Positions 46,462 through 55,100 of a stretch of DNA of 64,000 bases are shown in pieces. The notes under the pieces were generated by a model that saw nothing but the letters and a program-made list of their open reading frames with translations, was not told where the DNA came from and searched no databases. Origin of the DNA: Vallitalea guaymasensis (lineage in GTDB: Bacteria > Bacillota > Clostridia > Lachnospirales > Vallitaleaceae); NCBI RefSeq assembly GCF_018141425.1, contig NZ_CP058561.1:1364001-1428000 (forward strand). The letters run 5' to 3'. The position numbers were made by a program, and so were the translations under genes. Every line of letters starts with the position of its first letter. Position 1 is the first letter of the stretch.

Positions 46462-47633
46462 ATGCTTTTTATTGGCATTGATGTCGCTTCAAAAAAACAT
46501 GATGTAATTATTATTTCAGAGTACGGTGAAATCCTTTCATAGTCTTTTACTATTGAAAACTCTTCTGTTGGATTTAAAAAACTCCATACGGAAATTTCTT
46601 CCCATACGGAGCTTTTTGATAACGTCCATATAGGGCTTGAAGAAACTGGTATTTACTCCAGTAACATCCGTGACTTCTTGCACTCTGCCGGTTTCAACGT
46701 GTATATGATTAACCCCGTTCTAACCCACCACAGTAGAATGGCATATTCACTAAGAAACACAAAAACTGATAAACTTGACTGCCTTGCAATCTGTAGATAT
46801 ATCATGCATAATTTCACGCATCTCAAACCCTATATATCTACACTATACACGACTTCTGAACTTAAGTCATTATCTAGATTACGTCTAGATAAACTTCATA
46901 CCCTTGCAAAGGCCAAAATGGAGTTCACTCGATTGCTCCAGATTACTTTCCCTGAGTTTATCAAACACTTCAAACAGCATTCTCAGTGGGCTATGAATCT
47001 TTTCTCTTCTTATCCAGCTCCTGCTAAGATTGCTCGTATGCATCTTGACACACTTGAAAGCTTTATCAAAATCAAGGGGGATCGTTTTTCTGCTGCTCAA
47101 TTAATCAAAAATCTTGCTAAAAAAACAATTGGTGATACTTCTATTACCAACTCATTTCTTATCGAGTCTATCATCGATGACATCAATCACTACAACAAAC
47201 AGATTGCTATTATCGATAAACATCTTGATGCTCTAATGGCTGATTTTGATTTTATAACAACTATACCAGGTGTTGGTAACGTTATTGGTGCTTCTATCAT
47301 TGGTGAAATCGGTGATATCTCACGCTTTAGTTCACCTTCTCAACTATTAGCATTTGCCGGTCTTGATCCCTCCATCTATGAATCAGGAGAGTTCAAAGGT
47401 AAACGGTGTCGCATATCTAAACGTGGCTCTAAATACCTCAGAACTTCCATCTTACAGCTACACGTGTTGCGTGTGTAGGAAAAGGCAAGAACAATCAATT
47501 CCGTCAGAAATATCATAAGAAAAAACTTCAAGGCAAGCATCATAATTCTGCACTTTGTAATGTGTCCAAAAACATGATAAATACCATTTTCGCTATGCTT
47601 AACAGTAAAGAGGATTTTATATACATTACATAA
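46462..47633 (+). pseudogene. IS110-family transposase, nonsense and frameshift mutated
   Basis: Starts FIGIDVASKKHDVIII (catalytic D7) after AGGAGG; codon 27 is TAG (46540-46542). The frame continues with GLEETGIYS, TKTDKLDC, then the C-terminal transposase_20 domain TTIPGVGNVIGASIIGEIGD and LLAFAGLDPSIYESGEFKGK. Near 47463 one base is missing, so the last ~55 codons (VACVGKGKNNQFRQKYHKKK onward) are in another frame, ending at 47631-47633. The element is inactive. Confidence 0.9.
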
Positions 47634-47845
47634 CTCACAATATAATTTAGGTATTCTTAGCAGTACCTTTATTTATGATGCTCTTTTTTATCTATTCAAT
47701 ATTTTCTTCTTTTATTTCATTTTTTACTTGACTTTTGTATAGCTGGCTCCATTATTAAAATCACCTTTATTGAAACTTATAGCATCGTGCATAAATCTTA
47801 ATTTAAAGATCTATAAAAAATGCTCTGTAATGATGGGATAATTTC
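47634..47845. other. Right flank of the IS110 element, nothing else recognised
   Basis: 212 AT-rich bases hold no gene. AGGTA/TACCT (47648-47667) forms a small stem that may belong to the element's right end. Confidence 0.35.
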
Positions 47846-47917
47846 TTATAACATTAAGTAAATTGACGACGTCGACTCCCTCTTGGCTCTATTGATGTCA
47901 TCAATTGGCTGTTATGC
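47846..47917 (-). repeat. attC site, short type, 72 bp
   Basis: Minus strand: R'' GCATAAC, R' GTTATAA. The arms AATTGACGACGTCGA and ATTGATGTCATCAATT pair with a few wobbles around a short loop. Related in form to 51967-52040 and 59765-59839. Confidence 0.75.
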
Positions 47918-47950
47918 AAAGTCATATATGTCTACTTAGTGATAACTATA

Positions 47951-48294
47951 TTAGTAAAGCTGTCTTTTGCGCCCATCTATTCTAACATGGATATGTGTTC
48001 TCTTATGACCTTCCTGTTCTCTAAAATAACGCTTTGTCAATTCAATATTATTAGTTCTATATCTATAGCCTATATTCTCCAAGAGACTTTGAATTTTTTC
48101 AAATGGGTTAAAAGATTTAACAAAAACTTGAATATCTATAATAGGTTTAGCATCTAAGTAATAATTGAAGTTGAGCCAATATAATCAATTCTTATTGCTG
48201 TATCAACCATAGATTTCCTTATTCTATATCCGATATCATTAAATTCATCTATCCATTTATAGGAATAACATTCAATAATTACTGGATTAGCCAT
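47951..48294 (-). pseudogene. GrpB-family (UPF0157) nucleotidyltransferase gene, broken
   Basis: From 48292-48294 the peptide reads ECYSYKWIDEFNDIGYRIRKS and RIDYIGSTSI, the GrpB start with its GST motif. A frameshift then occurs, and the other frame continues DAKPIIDIQVFVKSFNPFEKI, YRTNNIELTKRYFRE and KRTHIHVR, the middle of the family. The last ~60 residues are missing, cut off close to the attC. The gene has a deletion and a truncated 3' end. Confidence 0.85.
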
Positions 48295-48333
48295 CAATAA
48301 ATCTCCTTTTATTCACAAAAATTAATTTATGTG

Positions 48334-48449
48334 ACTTAACGTTTCCGTATTTCCCACGGCTCTGAACCAGACCTCAGAGCCTTTCTTCGTAGACGGTGCT
48401 TTCACCCGGTTAAGAGATATGTGTAGCAAACGGAAATATTTTGTTAGAA
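48334..48449 (-). repeat. attC site, family I, 116 bp
   Basis: Minus strand: R'' TTCTAAC, R' GTTAAGT. Interior TCTGAACCAGACCTCAGAGCC ... GGTGCTTTCACCCGG is family I. Arms GTTTCCGTATTTCCCACGG and GTAGCAAACGGAAATAT pair. Confidence 0.88.
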
Positions 48450-48477
48450 GATGTTCCCCATGGAAGCTGATATTCAA

Positions 48478-48798
48478 CTACATTATTTTAATTCCCTCTG
48501 CTTCACACCTTGCCTGAAACAAAATTTTATTAGACTCATATTTTAATTCTTCAATTTTTATATCTTTCAATTTTCTTTTTCCGAATCTTCGATTGATAAG
48601 TGCTAACGCCTTAAATACTTCATTCTCGGACTGTATAGCTTCATATATCTCAATACCATCTAGAACTATAGAAGCTCTCCCCCTTTGTTGACTTCCTCCT
48701 TTATGATACCATGTTGAGAAAAGTGTAATTCTATTTTTCAATGAGTTACATGTTAGTTCCTCTATTTTCTTCTTTAACTTATCCCTAGTTATAGTCAA
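48478..48798 (-). CDS. SF0329-like hypothetical protein
   Basis: The 106-residue protein opens TRDKLKKKIEELTCNSLKNRI and has GRASIVLDGIEI and NEVFKALALINRRFGKRKLKDI, a pattern I associate with the SF0329 family (unknown function, often called immunity-like). The start falls right after a half attC (GCGAACTTGTGTGCATTGTTATAA, 48800-48823), so the original 5' end may have been cut and a new start taken. Confidence 0.45.
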   Translation of the reverse strand: MTITRDKLKKKIEELTCNSLKNRITLFSTWYHKGGSQQRGRASIVLDGIEIYEAIQSENEVFKALALINRRFGKRKLKDIKIEELKYESNKILFQARCEAEGIKIM

Positions 48799-48799
48799 A

Positions 48800-48823
48800 G
48801 CGAACTTGTGTGCATTGTTATAA
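48800..48823 (-). repeat. Lone attC left arm (R'' side)
   Basis: GCGAACTTGTGTGCATTGTTATAA corresponds to the GCGAACGGAAATATTTTGTTAxxx end of normal sites. The other arm is absent because the coding region of 48478-48798 begins here. 48824-48925 contains nothing else. Confidence 0.5.
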
Positions 48824-48925
48824 GAAGTTATCTCATTCAGCTTCGAAGCAATCTCTCTAGTCTTCTTCTTTTTACTGTATAATATAATAAATATTATAAA
48901 CTAAAGATTATGCTCATTAGGTTTA

Positions 48926-49312
48926 TCAAATTGCAATCCACCAACACACTCCATATTTATCTATAACAGTCGCACAACATTTGCTCCATGGCACTTCCTG
49001 AATTGGATTAATAATAACACCACCATTACTCAAAATATTAAAGGCGTTACAAACCGCTTCTTCGCTTCCCATCTCAAAAACATTAAACGTCATAGTTTCC
49101 CATTTCACTTTGTGAACTATGTTTACGTCACAAGGATTCGCTGCTTCACTTAATGCTAAAAATCCTTCACCATCTACAGATAATTCACAATGCGCATAAG
49201 CAGTTTTGTCATCATTTTTCACTTCAAATGTAATTTCTGCACCAAAAGCTTTGCAATACATTTCTGCAGCTTCAAAACTATTTTTCACATAAACTTGAGC
49301 ATAATTTTTCAT
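48926..49312 (-). CDS. PhnB-like VOC family protein
   Basis: The 128-residue protein has AQVYVKNSFEAAEMYCKAFGAEI, ELSVDGEGFLALSEA, FNVFEMGSEEAVCNAFNILSNGG and the ending WSKCCATVIDKYGVCWWI, matching PhnB/3-demethylubiquinone-methyltransferase-like VOC proteins, whose role is mostly unknown. AGGAGG precedes the start. Confidence 0.8.
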   Translation of the reverse strand: MKNYAQVYVKNSFEAAEMYCKAFGAEITFEVKNDDKTAYAHCELSVDGEGFLALSEAANPCDVNIVHKVKWETMTFNVFEMGSEEAVCNAFNILSNGGVIINPIQEVPWSKCCATVIDKYGVCWWIAI

Positions 49313-49426
49313 GTTTTCCCTCCTCCTTAAATATAAATAATCTTTATATCTTACAAATGTGAATTGCTATATGTACTAAATAATCTTCATCTCAAAGAAA
49401 TACCCTGAAATGAATGAGGCAATTTC

Positions 49427-49565
49427 TTATAACGTCTCTGTATTTCCGACGTCCCAGCCAGCACCTTAGAAGGAATTGCTTATGCCCTGAATAAGTGCTA
49501 ATTCAATGACTGTCGGTGGGATGTGTGAGACCCCTATCCGAACGAATGGAAATACATTGTTATAT
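49427..49565 (-). repeat. attC site, family II, 139 bp
   Basis: Minus strand: R'' ATATAAC, R' GTTATAA. Arms TGTATTTCCGACGTCCC and GGGATGTGTGAGA ... GAATGGAAATACA pair; interior GCACCTTAGAAGG ... ATGCCCTGAATAAGTGC is family II. Confidence 0.85.
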
Positions 49566-49698
49566 GATATTGACTCATTCAGCTTCGTAACTTTACCCTA
49601 GTTTTTTTAATACTAAATTAAATAAGAACCATACCATAATAATTAAAATTAATATCTTTGACCCCAAAGAAATCTCCTGACATGAATAAGTTACTTTC
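49566..49698. other. Short segment between two attC sites, no gene
   Basis: 133 AT-rich bases. The sequence before the second site (CCCCAAAGAAATCTCCTGACATGAATAAG) is similar to that before the first (CTCAAAGAAATACCCTGAAATGAATGAG), so a geneless cassette remnant or a duplication of the joint is likely. Confidence 0.45.
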
Positions 49699-49790
49699 TT
49701 ATAACGTCCCTTATTTCCGACTTCTCAGCACCTTAGAGGCTCATGCTCTAAATAAGTGCTAATGTGTGCGCCGCCCCGACAGGGCTTAGC
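49699..49790 (-). repeat. Half attC, family II
   Basis: R' box side TTATAACGTCCCTTATTTCCGAC and interior CAGCACCTTAGAGGCTCATGCTC ... GACAGGGCTTAG are present; the R'' arm is missing and the sequence passes into the tail of the CPBP gene. Confidence 0.6.
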
Positions 49791-49802
49791 CGCCATAATT
49801 AA

Positions 49803-50397
49803 TCATCGCAATAATATCAAAAAAATATGTGCTAAAATAACTGGTACTATTCTTCTATACCTAATATAGTATAATGAAAATATAGTAAACATTACTCCTA
49901 AATAAATGAGTGCTATAAATCCTTGATAGATATGTGGAAGGAGCTGTAATATAATACTTAAGATAATAGCAACTAATGAACTATTAGTAAGTGCTTCTAT
50001 CTTTTCGATAAAGAAGGAACGAACTATCAGTTCCTCAAAAAGAGGATTTATAACCATTAATAATACATACCAAACCGTTATTTTAGATCTTTATTTTTAG
50101 GTTGAATATTATAAAAACTTGGAGCAATATAATATATTAGGATACTTACAAAATAGCTACCTAAATAATATAGTAAAATTAAAACAATACTATGCAAATA
50201 TCTATAAATCTAAATGATAACCCAAAGCGCTGTAAATTGGAGTCATCTTTATACATGACATACCACAAGATTAAAATACCACCTAACCTTTCTAATATAG
50301 CCAGTATAAATTGATAATTTGAGTGGAGCGAGCTATATCCATGGATTGTGGGTTCTAAAAGTACAATTACATAAACTACAATGATATTATTAATATT
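49803..50397 (-). pseudogene. CPBP intramembrane protease gene, frameshifted
   Basis: An 84-codon frame ending at 49803 holds NPLFEELIVRSFFIEKI (EExxxR), LLPHIYQG and VPVILAHIF, the CPBP motifs. Upstream, in other frames, the normal N-terminal spans continue: YYLGSYFVSILIYYIAPSFY, NLQRFGLSFRFIDICIVLF and LAILERLGGILILWYVMYK. At least two indels, one in a run of A near 50090, separate them. A piece of the same gene's 3' end recurs at 58378-58490. Confidence 0.8.
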
Positions 50398-50463
50398 TTT
50401 CTACTCTCACACTTCATACTATTTCTTCCCTGTTTATACTCATACATGTAATTAGCAGATGTC

Positions 50464-50540
50464 GTCTAACTTTCTGGCTTCACGACGTCCTGGCTCCTTA
50501 GAGTGATTCCGCTCATACCACCCTCGTGGTGGATAATGTA
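50464..50540 (-). repeat. Half attC
   Basis: R' box GTCTAAC, then TTTCTGGCTTCACGACGTCC and GGCTCCTTAGAGTG ... CTCATACCACC are present. There is no R'' box before the next gene's stop at 50560. Confidence 0.55.
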
Positions 50541-50559
50541 GATTATTTTATCTTAGTCC

Positions 50560-51024
50560 TTAATATTGCATTAATGCAAAAACAATAAATGTTGGCACAT
50601 TTGCACTAAAAGACATTAAAACTGACTGAACACCTAATGCTATGTATGTTTTAGTAGTAGGTTTCTCCATACTAATCCTTCTATATAATAATAGTGATAG
50701 AAGCATTAGTAATGCAATTGGTATTATTCTAAAGACAGATGAAATTAGCATTCCTAAAAATCCATATGTAGTATTAGTCCATGTTTCAAATGGAATAAAT
50801 AAATCTATAATTAAGGCAACTGCTATCATAATCAGTGATGTCAGAAACTGTACCCCTAGCATTCCACCCCACATCTTAAAAATCTTTTTCATTCGCCATT
50901 CTAATTCTTTAGAAATAATAATAAAATTTATAATTAGCGGTAATATAAATACTATAAATATTCCTACAACACTTGCTATAATTATAAATATGAACCCTAG
51001 TAATACAATTGAAAATCCTGCCAT
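50560..51024 (-). CDS. Four-span membrane protein, unknown function
   Basis: Four long hydrophobic spans (FSIVLLGFIFIIIASVVGIFIVF and three more) in 154 residues. The ribosome site GGAG is 8 bases ahead of the ATG. No motif is recognised. Confidence 0.55.
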   Translation of the reverse strand: MAGFSIVLLGFIFIIIASVVGIFIVFILPLIINFIIISKELEWRMKKIFKMWGGMLGVQFLTSLIMIAVALIIDLFIPFETWTNTTYGFLGMLISSVFRIIPIALLMLLSLLLYRRISMEKPTTKTYIALGVQSVLMSFSANVPTFIVFALMQY

Positions 51025-51143
51025 AAAAAATTTTCTCCTTCGCTTTAAGCTTATTAAGTAGAAATTTGATTCTACAACGTATATTTTTTCTCTTTTGTAA
51101 CTTAGAATTTTTATACAAAAATAACTTTCTCAATGAGTATTTC

Positions 51144-51273
51144 ACATAACGTGTATGTGTTTGCGATGTCCCCCAACCTCTAGAAGGAGGTGCTCATGCC
51201 TTGAGTAATGGCTAATGTGCCGACTGTACCTTTAGGTCTTAGGTTGGGGGATGTTGTAAACACAGTGTTATGA
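51144..51273 (-). repeat. attC site, family II variant, 130 bp
   Basis: Minus strand: R'' TCATAAC, R' GTTATGT. A long stem: GTGTTTGCGATGTCCCCCAACCT pairs with AGGTTGGGGGATGTTGTAAACAC. Interior AGAAGGAGGTGCTCATGCCTTGAGTAATGG belongs to family II. Confidence 0.88.
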
Positions 51274-51360
51274 GTCGTTTGACCGTCAGCCTTTACTTCT
51301 GTTTACACATTGCTTCAATTTTGCCAGTACACTTAAAGTTGTAAAATTATCAAACTATCA

Positions 51361-51873
51361 TTATAAGAGTTCAATCCATTTTTTTATACCTTTTTTACCT
51401 TTTAATATAATTACATTTTTACCCATATCCATACTCTCATTAAACAGTTTTTGTCTTCTTTTATCTTTCTTAGGATAATCAAATAAAATATACTTAACAA
51501 TATTAATATCGATTTTTTCTATACACCCCTCTGAAATATCAGGTCGAACACTACCCTTATATTTGAAATATCTTCTTATAAATCTATACAAACATATAAA
51601 TCTGTTTACTTTTAAATATATAATAGTATCACAACAATTAAACCTACCATCTTCTTTACAGTCAGCAAATCTATTTCCTTCATATATCCATTTTCTTTTT
51701 TCTGTTATAGATTTAGTCATCACAATTTGCTTTTCTGTTGAGCGTATCTTCCAATTTCTTTCCCAAAAAATTTTATCATTATAGTGTATTGGAATATTTA
51801 GTTTCTTTCCTACTATATTAGCTAGAGTGGTTTTACCTGAACCCGATGACCCTGTTATCCATATTCTTTCCAT
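51361..51873 (-). CDS. P-loop kinase, DNA topology modulation protein (FlaR)-like
   Basis: Walker A GSSGSGKTT at residues 8-16, then IPIHYNDKIFWERNWK, WIYEGNRF and RFIRRYFKYKGSVRPDISEGC. This is the pattern of FlaR/AAA-type adenylate-kinase-like proteins, usually called topology modulation proteins by homology. Biochemical role unknown; a kinase is expected. Confidence 0.8.
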   Translation of the reverse strand: MERIWITGSSGSGKTTLANIVGKKLNIPIHYNDKIFWERNWKIRSTEKQIVMTKSITEKRKWIYEGNRFADCKEDGRFNCCDTIIYLKVNRFICLYRFIRRYFKYKGSVRPDISEGCIEKIDINIVKYILFDYPKKDKRRQKLFNESMDMGKNVIILKGKKGIKKWIELL

Positions 51874-51966
51874 TTAACACCTCCATACTTAGTCTGCAAA
51901 TATTGCTATAAATTACATCCTAAACCTTATGTCCTAAAACTAAAAATCTGCGATACCGAAAATGAC

Positions 51967-52040
51967 TCATAACGTTACGTGATTTGACGACATGGACATC
52001 CTTCCTTGTTACTATCCATGTCGTCAAATCGCTGTTATGG
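51967..52040 (-). repeat. attC site, short type, 74 bp
   Basis: Minus strand: R'' CCATAAC, R' GTTATGA. A nearly perfect stem, GATTTGACGACATGGA with TCCATGTCGTCAAATC, around a loop ATCCTTCCTTGTTAC. Confidence 0.9.
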
Positions 52041-52065
52041 GACGTACCAGACGGAAACTCCGCAC

Positions 52066-52818
52066 TCATATTAACTTTGCCAATTCCGTCGGATAAAATG
52101 TCTTTATATTGTCTTTGAAATCCTGGACTTTAACCCATACAACTTTAGCCGGTAATAAATCAGCATTCATATCCATCTCATTAATCTTATAGATATCTCC
52201 TGATAGCTTAACTTCATATATATGAGAAATCTCGTGCCCCATCATACCCTTGACTTCAAAGAAATTCTCAAATATGATGAACGGCTCATACTCTACGACA
52301 TGAACACCAAGTTCCTCAAAAGCTTCTCGTTCAAGTGCTTCTTCTATCTTCTCTCGATATTCTATTCCACCGCCAGGTAAATGGTAATATACTTCACCGT
52401 CATCTGATTCCTTAATAACAAGAATCTCATCATCTCGTCTGGCAATCAATCTTGCAGTATTACGTATCGACTGTTTCAAATACTCAAAGCTTATTATCTC
52501 TGTCTCAAAATGACGCTCTGTGAACTCTGTTAGAGCCTTGATCTGATACTTATCATAACTATTCAGTTCTTGAGCAACAACTAACTTATCTTCATCATCG
52601 TCAGCACGTCTGATAATCGCAATAACCTTACCAGTATATCGTTCAACTGGCTCGAACACACCCAAAACATATGCATCTATCTCCTGCCCATCACCAGATA
52701 CAGTGTCAGGAATATATCCATAGTTCAAAGGATAGATCATATTAAATCTGGGGTGCTTTGAACCCAACGGTCTGTCAATTATAACCTCTACATCCTTACC
52801 TAAATAATCATACAACAT
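52066..52818 (-). CDS. Inorganic pyrophosphatase-like / Nudix fusion protein
   Basis: The start at 52816-52818 follows ATAGGGGGACA; an ATG further up (52875) lies inside an attC. Residues 1-100 (DRPLGSKHPRFNMIYPLNYGYIP, GDGQEIDAYVLG, GKVIAIIRRADDDEDKLVV) match the core of family I inorganic pyrophosphatase. Residues 120-250 are a Nudix domain: GGGIEYREKIEEALEREAFEELG. Both halves handle phosphoanhydrides, so the fusion may hydrolyse a nucleotide and its pyrophosphate, but this is inference. Confidence 0.75.
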   Translation of the reverse strand: MLYDYLGKDVEVIIDRPLGSKHPRFNMIYPLNYGYIPDTVSGDGQEIDAYVLGVFEPVERYTGKVIAIIRRADDDEDKLVVAQELNSYDKYQIKALTEFTERHFETEIISFEYLKQSIRNTARLIARRDDEILVIKESDDGEVYYHLPGGGIEYREKIEEALEREAFEELGVHVVEYEPFIIFENFFEVKGMMGHEISHIYEVKLSGDIYKINEMDMNADLLPAKVVWVKVQDFKDNIKTFYPTELAKLI

Positions 52819-52855
52819 TAAATGTCCCCCTATATAAAAACTAGTATGGTATGTC

Positions 52856-53029
52856 CCATAACGTCCTTCGTTCACGACGTACCTACCACTCTAGAGGTGC
52901 TTGCTCATGGCGAACTTGCTTCGTCTAATGCGAGTGCCGTACCGACGGGCTTAGGGGGCTGTATGTGGTCGATATTCTTACTCCAAAGCCGTGCCCTCTG
53001 TCGACCCTTGCGTTAACGTATTGTTAGCT
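52856..53029 (-). repeat. attC site, 174 bp variant
   Basis: Minus strand: R'' AGCTAAC, R' GTTATGG. Left arm TAACGTCCTTCGTTCACGACGTACC; the right part GTCGATATTCTTACTCCAAAGCCGTGCCCTCTGTCGAC is an extra inner hairpin, found again at 58500-58550. Confidence 0.8.
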
Positions 53030-53058
53030 GACGTACTTCAGACAAACGACATAGCACT

Positions 53059-54120
53059 TCAGTTATCACCAAATTGTTCTATAAACTCAAATAGAATATT
53101 TACAAACTTAGTTGGTTGCTCAAAGTGAATATCGTGCCCGGACTTAATCGTAATAAGCTTAGTATCCTTAAACGAATTAACAACTCTACTGGCATCCTCA
53201 TCCGTGTTAGCTGCATACAAGACACCATCCTTACCATAATTAGTTCTAGCTTTAAGATAGATTGAAGGGCATTCAATATCACTAAGTAACTCCTCAATAT
53301 CTATTCCTTCCTTCCATCTACCACTATAAAATGTTTCTGCAAACTTCAAATCAAATTCATCAAGGTATCTGGTACCATGCAACCATTTATAAGGTATATA
53401 CCAAATTTTCAAAGCACTATTCTGATGCTTTAATCGATATTTCCTAGCTGTCTCATATACTAACTTTCTTAAGTCACCAAATAGGTTCCAAAAATAGCCA
53501 TTCAATATGTAATATAAGTCGTAATCTATTTCTGAACCATCAACCAAATACTTATGCACTACTTCAAAACCATCATGCCATACAAATGTATTCTTCATTT
53601 CATTAGGTTTAACTCTAAAGAAAGGTGGATCTTCAAATACTACACCTTTCACATAATCTTTAACATTAACAGTTAACCAAGCAGCTATGATTCCACCAGA
53701 AGAATGACCACAAACGATACAGTCATCTCCAATAACATTCTCAATGAACCACTTGAAATCATTTCCCATAAATTTACAAGTATACTTTAATTCATCATGA
53801 CTGGATTTACCATGACCATGGCAATCAATTGCATATACATGATACTTTTCTTTCAAACTAAGAAGAACATTGGCATAATCTTCCCAACACATTGTCTGGC
53901 CATGAATCAATAACAGTGGTTGCAAATCATTCTTGCATTCAACGTAATTTAAGATTGTACCATCGTCTAAGGCTACACTCTGCTCATTATAAACTCGTCT
54001 AACCTTAAACATTGGAATTCTATCATAATGTAGATTCATATAACAATATCTCAGAAATGCAATAAGTAATGCTAAAATTATTACATATAAAATCATCAAA
54101 TGAATTATGTCATCTAACAT
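53059..54120 (-). CDS. Alpha/beta hydrolase, membrane-anchored; start codon at the attC joint
   Basis: Residues 8-27 form one membrane span. The domain has LLIHGQTMCWEDY (oxyanion hole), DCHGHGKS, VCGHSSGGIIAAW (nucleophile Ser) and SGHDIHFEQP (His). 353 residues fits. The ATG (54118-54120) is the last three bases of the upstream cassette side, and the second codon TTA starts the GTTAGAT core of attC. The next ATG is eight codons on. Neither has a clear ribosome site. Confidence 0.85.
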   Translation of the reverse strand: MLDDIIHLMILYVIILALLIAFLRYCYMNLHYDRIPMFKVRRVYNEQSVALDDGTILNYVECKNDLQPLLLIHGQTMCWEDYANVLLSLKEKYHVYAIDCHGHGKSSHDELKYTCKFMGNDFKWFIENVIGDDCIVCGHSSGGIIAAWLTVNVKDYVKGVVFEDPPFFRVKPNEMKNTFVWHDGFEVVHKYLVDGSEIDYDLYYILNGYFWNLFGDLRKLVYETARKYRLKHQNSALKIWYIPYKWLHGTRYLDEFDLKFAETFYSGRWKEGIDIEELLSDIECPSIYLKARTNYGKDGVLYAANTDEDASRVVNSFKDTKLITIKSGHDIHFEQPTKFVNILFEFIEQFGDN

Positions 54121-54248
54121 TTCTTATTTCCAATGTCCTAGAGCCTTAGAGGGAGTTGCTCATGCCCTTGATAAGGGCTAATGCAACGACTGTCGCGACG
54201 CGCTTAGGCTGTGGAATGTGCGTAGCGAACGTAAATATTTTGTTAGAT
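54112..54248 (-). repeat. attC site, family II, 137 bp
   Basis: Minus strand: R'' ATCTAAC, R' GTTAGAT. Interior GAGCCTTAGAGGGAG ... CCCTTGATAAGGGC ... GACGCGCTTAGGCTGTGG; right arm GCGTAGCGAACGTAAATATTTTG. The usual ACG before the core has become ATG, forming the hydrolase start. Confidence 0.9.
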
Positions 54249-54289
54249 GATGGAAAAAGACGGAATTTACCAGTAGCCGTCCCGTAAGT

Positions 54290-54856
54290 TTAATAATGTC
54301 CTATTTGTGGCTTATCCTTTGACCTGTGTTTACGCTTAGGTTCATATTCCTGCCAATATACTCTTTTATCATTATATCTGGTTCTTGGTTCTTTCTTTTC
54401 TGCAGAATAACCTATATATACTATGCCAAGTGGTGTAACAAAATCAGGTATATTTAGTACTTTCTTCAACATTCTAATTCTATTTTGGACAGGATATATA
54501 CCAATCCATACTGTTCCTAATCCTAAACTTGTTGCAGCAATTAACATGTTCTCTATTGCTGCGCTACAATCTTGAATCCAAAGTTCATGATCAGCACCCT
54601 TTAATGCTAATTTCATATTACCACAAACTACAATTCCTACAGGAGCATTGTATCTTGCATATTTGCACTCTTGTTTTATTTTTGAAAGTTTGTCAGCTTC
54701 ATCGACAACAATAAATTCCCAGGGTTGACAATTTACAGCTGTAGGTGCAGCCATAGCTGTTTTTAATAATGTAATAATTGTCTGTTTATCAACTTGTTTA
54801 TCTAGATATTTACGTATACTTCTTCTTTCATATATTGTTTTGATCACCTCAGTCAT
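54290..54856 (-). CDS. Nitroreductase family protein
   Basis: The protein opens IYERRSIRKYLDKQVDKQTI, then AMAAPTAVNCQPWEFIVVDE, SAAIENMLIAATSLGLGTVWIGIYP and FVTPLGIVYIGYS, the standard FMN-binding nitroreductase pattern. It would reduce nitro compounds or quinones with NAD(P)H. GGGAGGATTATA precedes the ATG. Confidence 0.9.
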   Translation of the reverse strand: MTEVIKTIYERRSIRKYLDKQVDKQTIITLLKTAMAAPTAVNCQPWEFIVVDEADKLSKIKQECKYARYNAPVGIVVCGNMKLALKGADHELWIQDCSAAIENMLIAATSLGLGTVWIGIYPVQNRIRMLKKVLNIPDFVTPLGIVYIGYSAEKKEPRTRYNDKRVYWQEYEPKRKHRSKDKPQIGHY

Positions 54857-54913
54857 TATAATCCTCCCTCATATTATATAATCACTTATATTATTAGAAT
54901 AGTCTTTTTCTGC

Positions 54914-55072
54914 ATCTAACGTTTCCTTATTCCGACGTCCCAGCACCTTAGAAGGAGTTGCTCATGCCCTGATTAAGGGCTAATGCAACGACTGTCGCGA
55001 CGCGCGGGATGTGTAAGGGCATTTCTCAAAAGAATTACCCTTACCCGAACGAATGGCAATACATTGTTAGAT
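54914..55072 (-). repeat. attC site, family II, 159 bp
   Basis: Minus strand: R'' ATCTAAC, R' GTTAGAT. Interior CCCAGCACCTTAGAAGGAGT ... CCCTGATTAAGGG ... GCGGGATGTG, plus a second hairpin GTAAGGGCATT ... AATTACCCTTAC. Confidence 0.9.
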
Positions 55073-55100
55073 GAAGTTATTACCGGAAACTATCACTAGT

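Larger units (their letters stand above)
46277..47660 (+). mobile_element. IS110-family insertion sequence, decayed
   Basis: The only plus-strand gene inside the array is a DEDD transposase (46462-47633), with ~180 bases of non-coding left end and a short right end, as in the IS110 group. No terminal inverted repeats are seen, as expected for this family. The exact ends cannot be placed. Some IS1111/IS110 elements insert at attC sites; here the flanks show no intact site. Confidence 0.7.

Noticed and set aside
46678-47478. A functional 266-residue transposase starting at 46678
   Set aside because: The catalytic N-terminus lies upstream beyond an in-frame TAG, and the C-terminus is frameshifted.
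49803-50057. An intact 84-residue CPBP protein
   Set aside because: Normal upstream membrane spans continue in other frames to about 50397, so this is the tail of a frameshifted gene.
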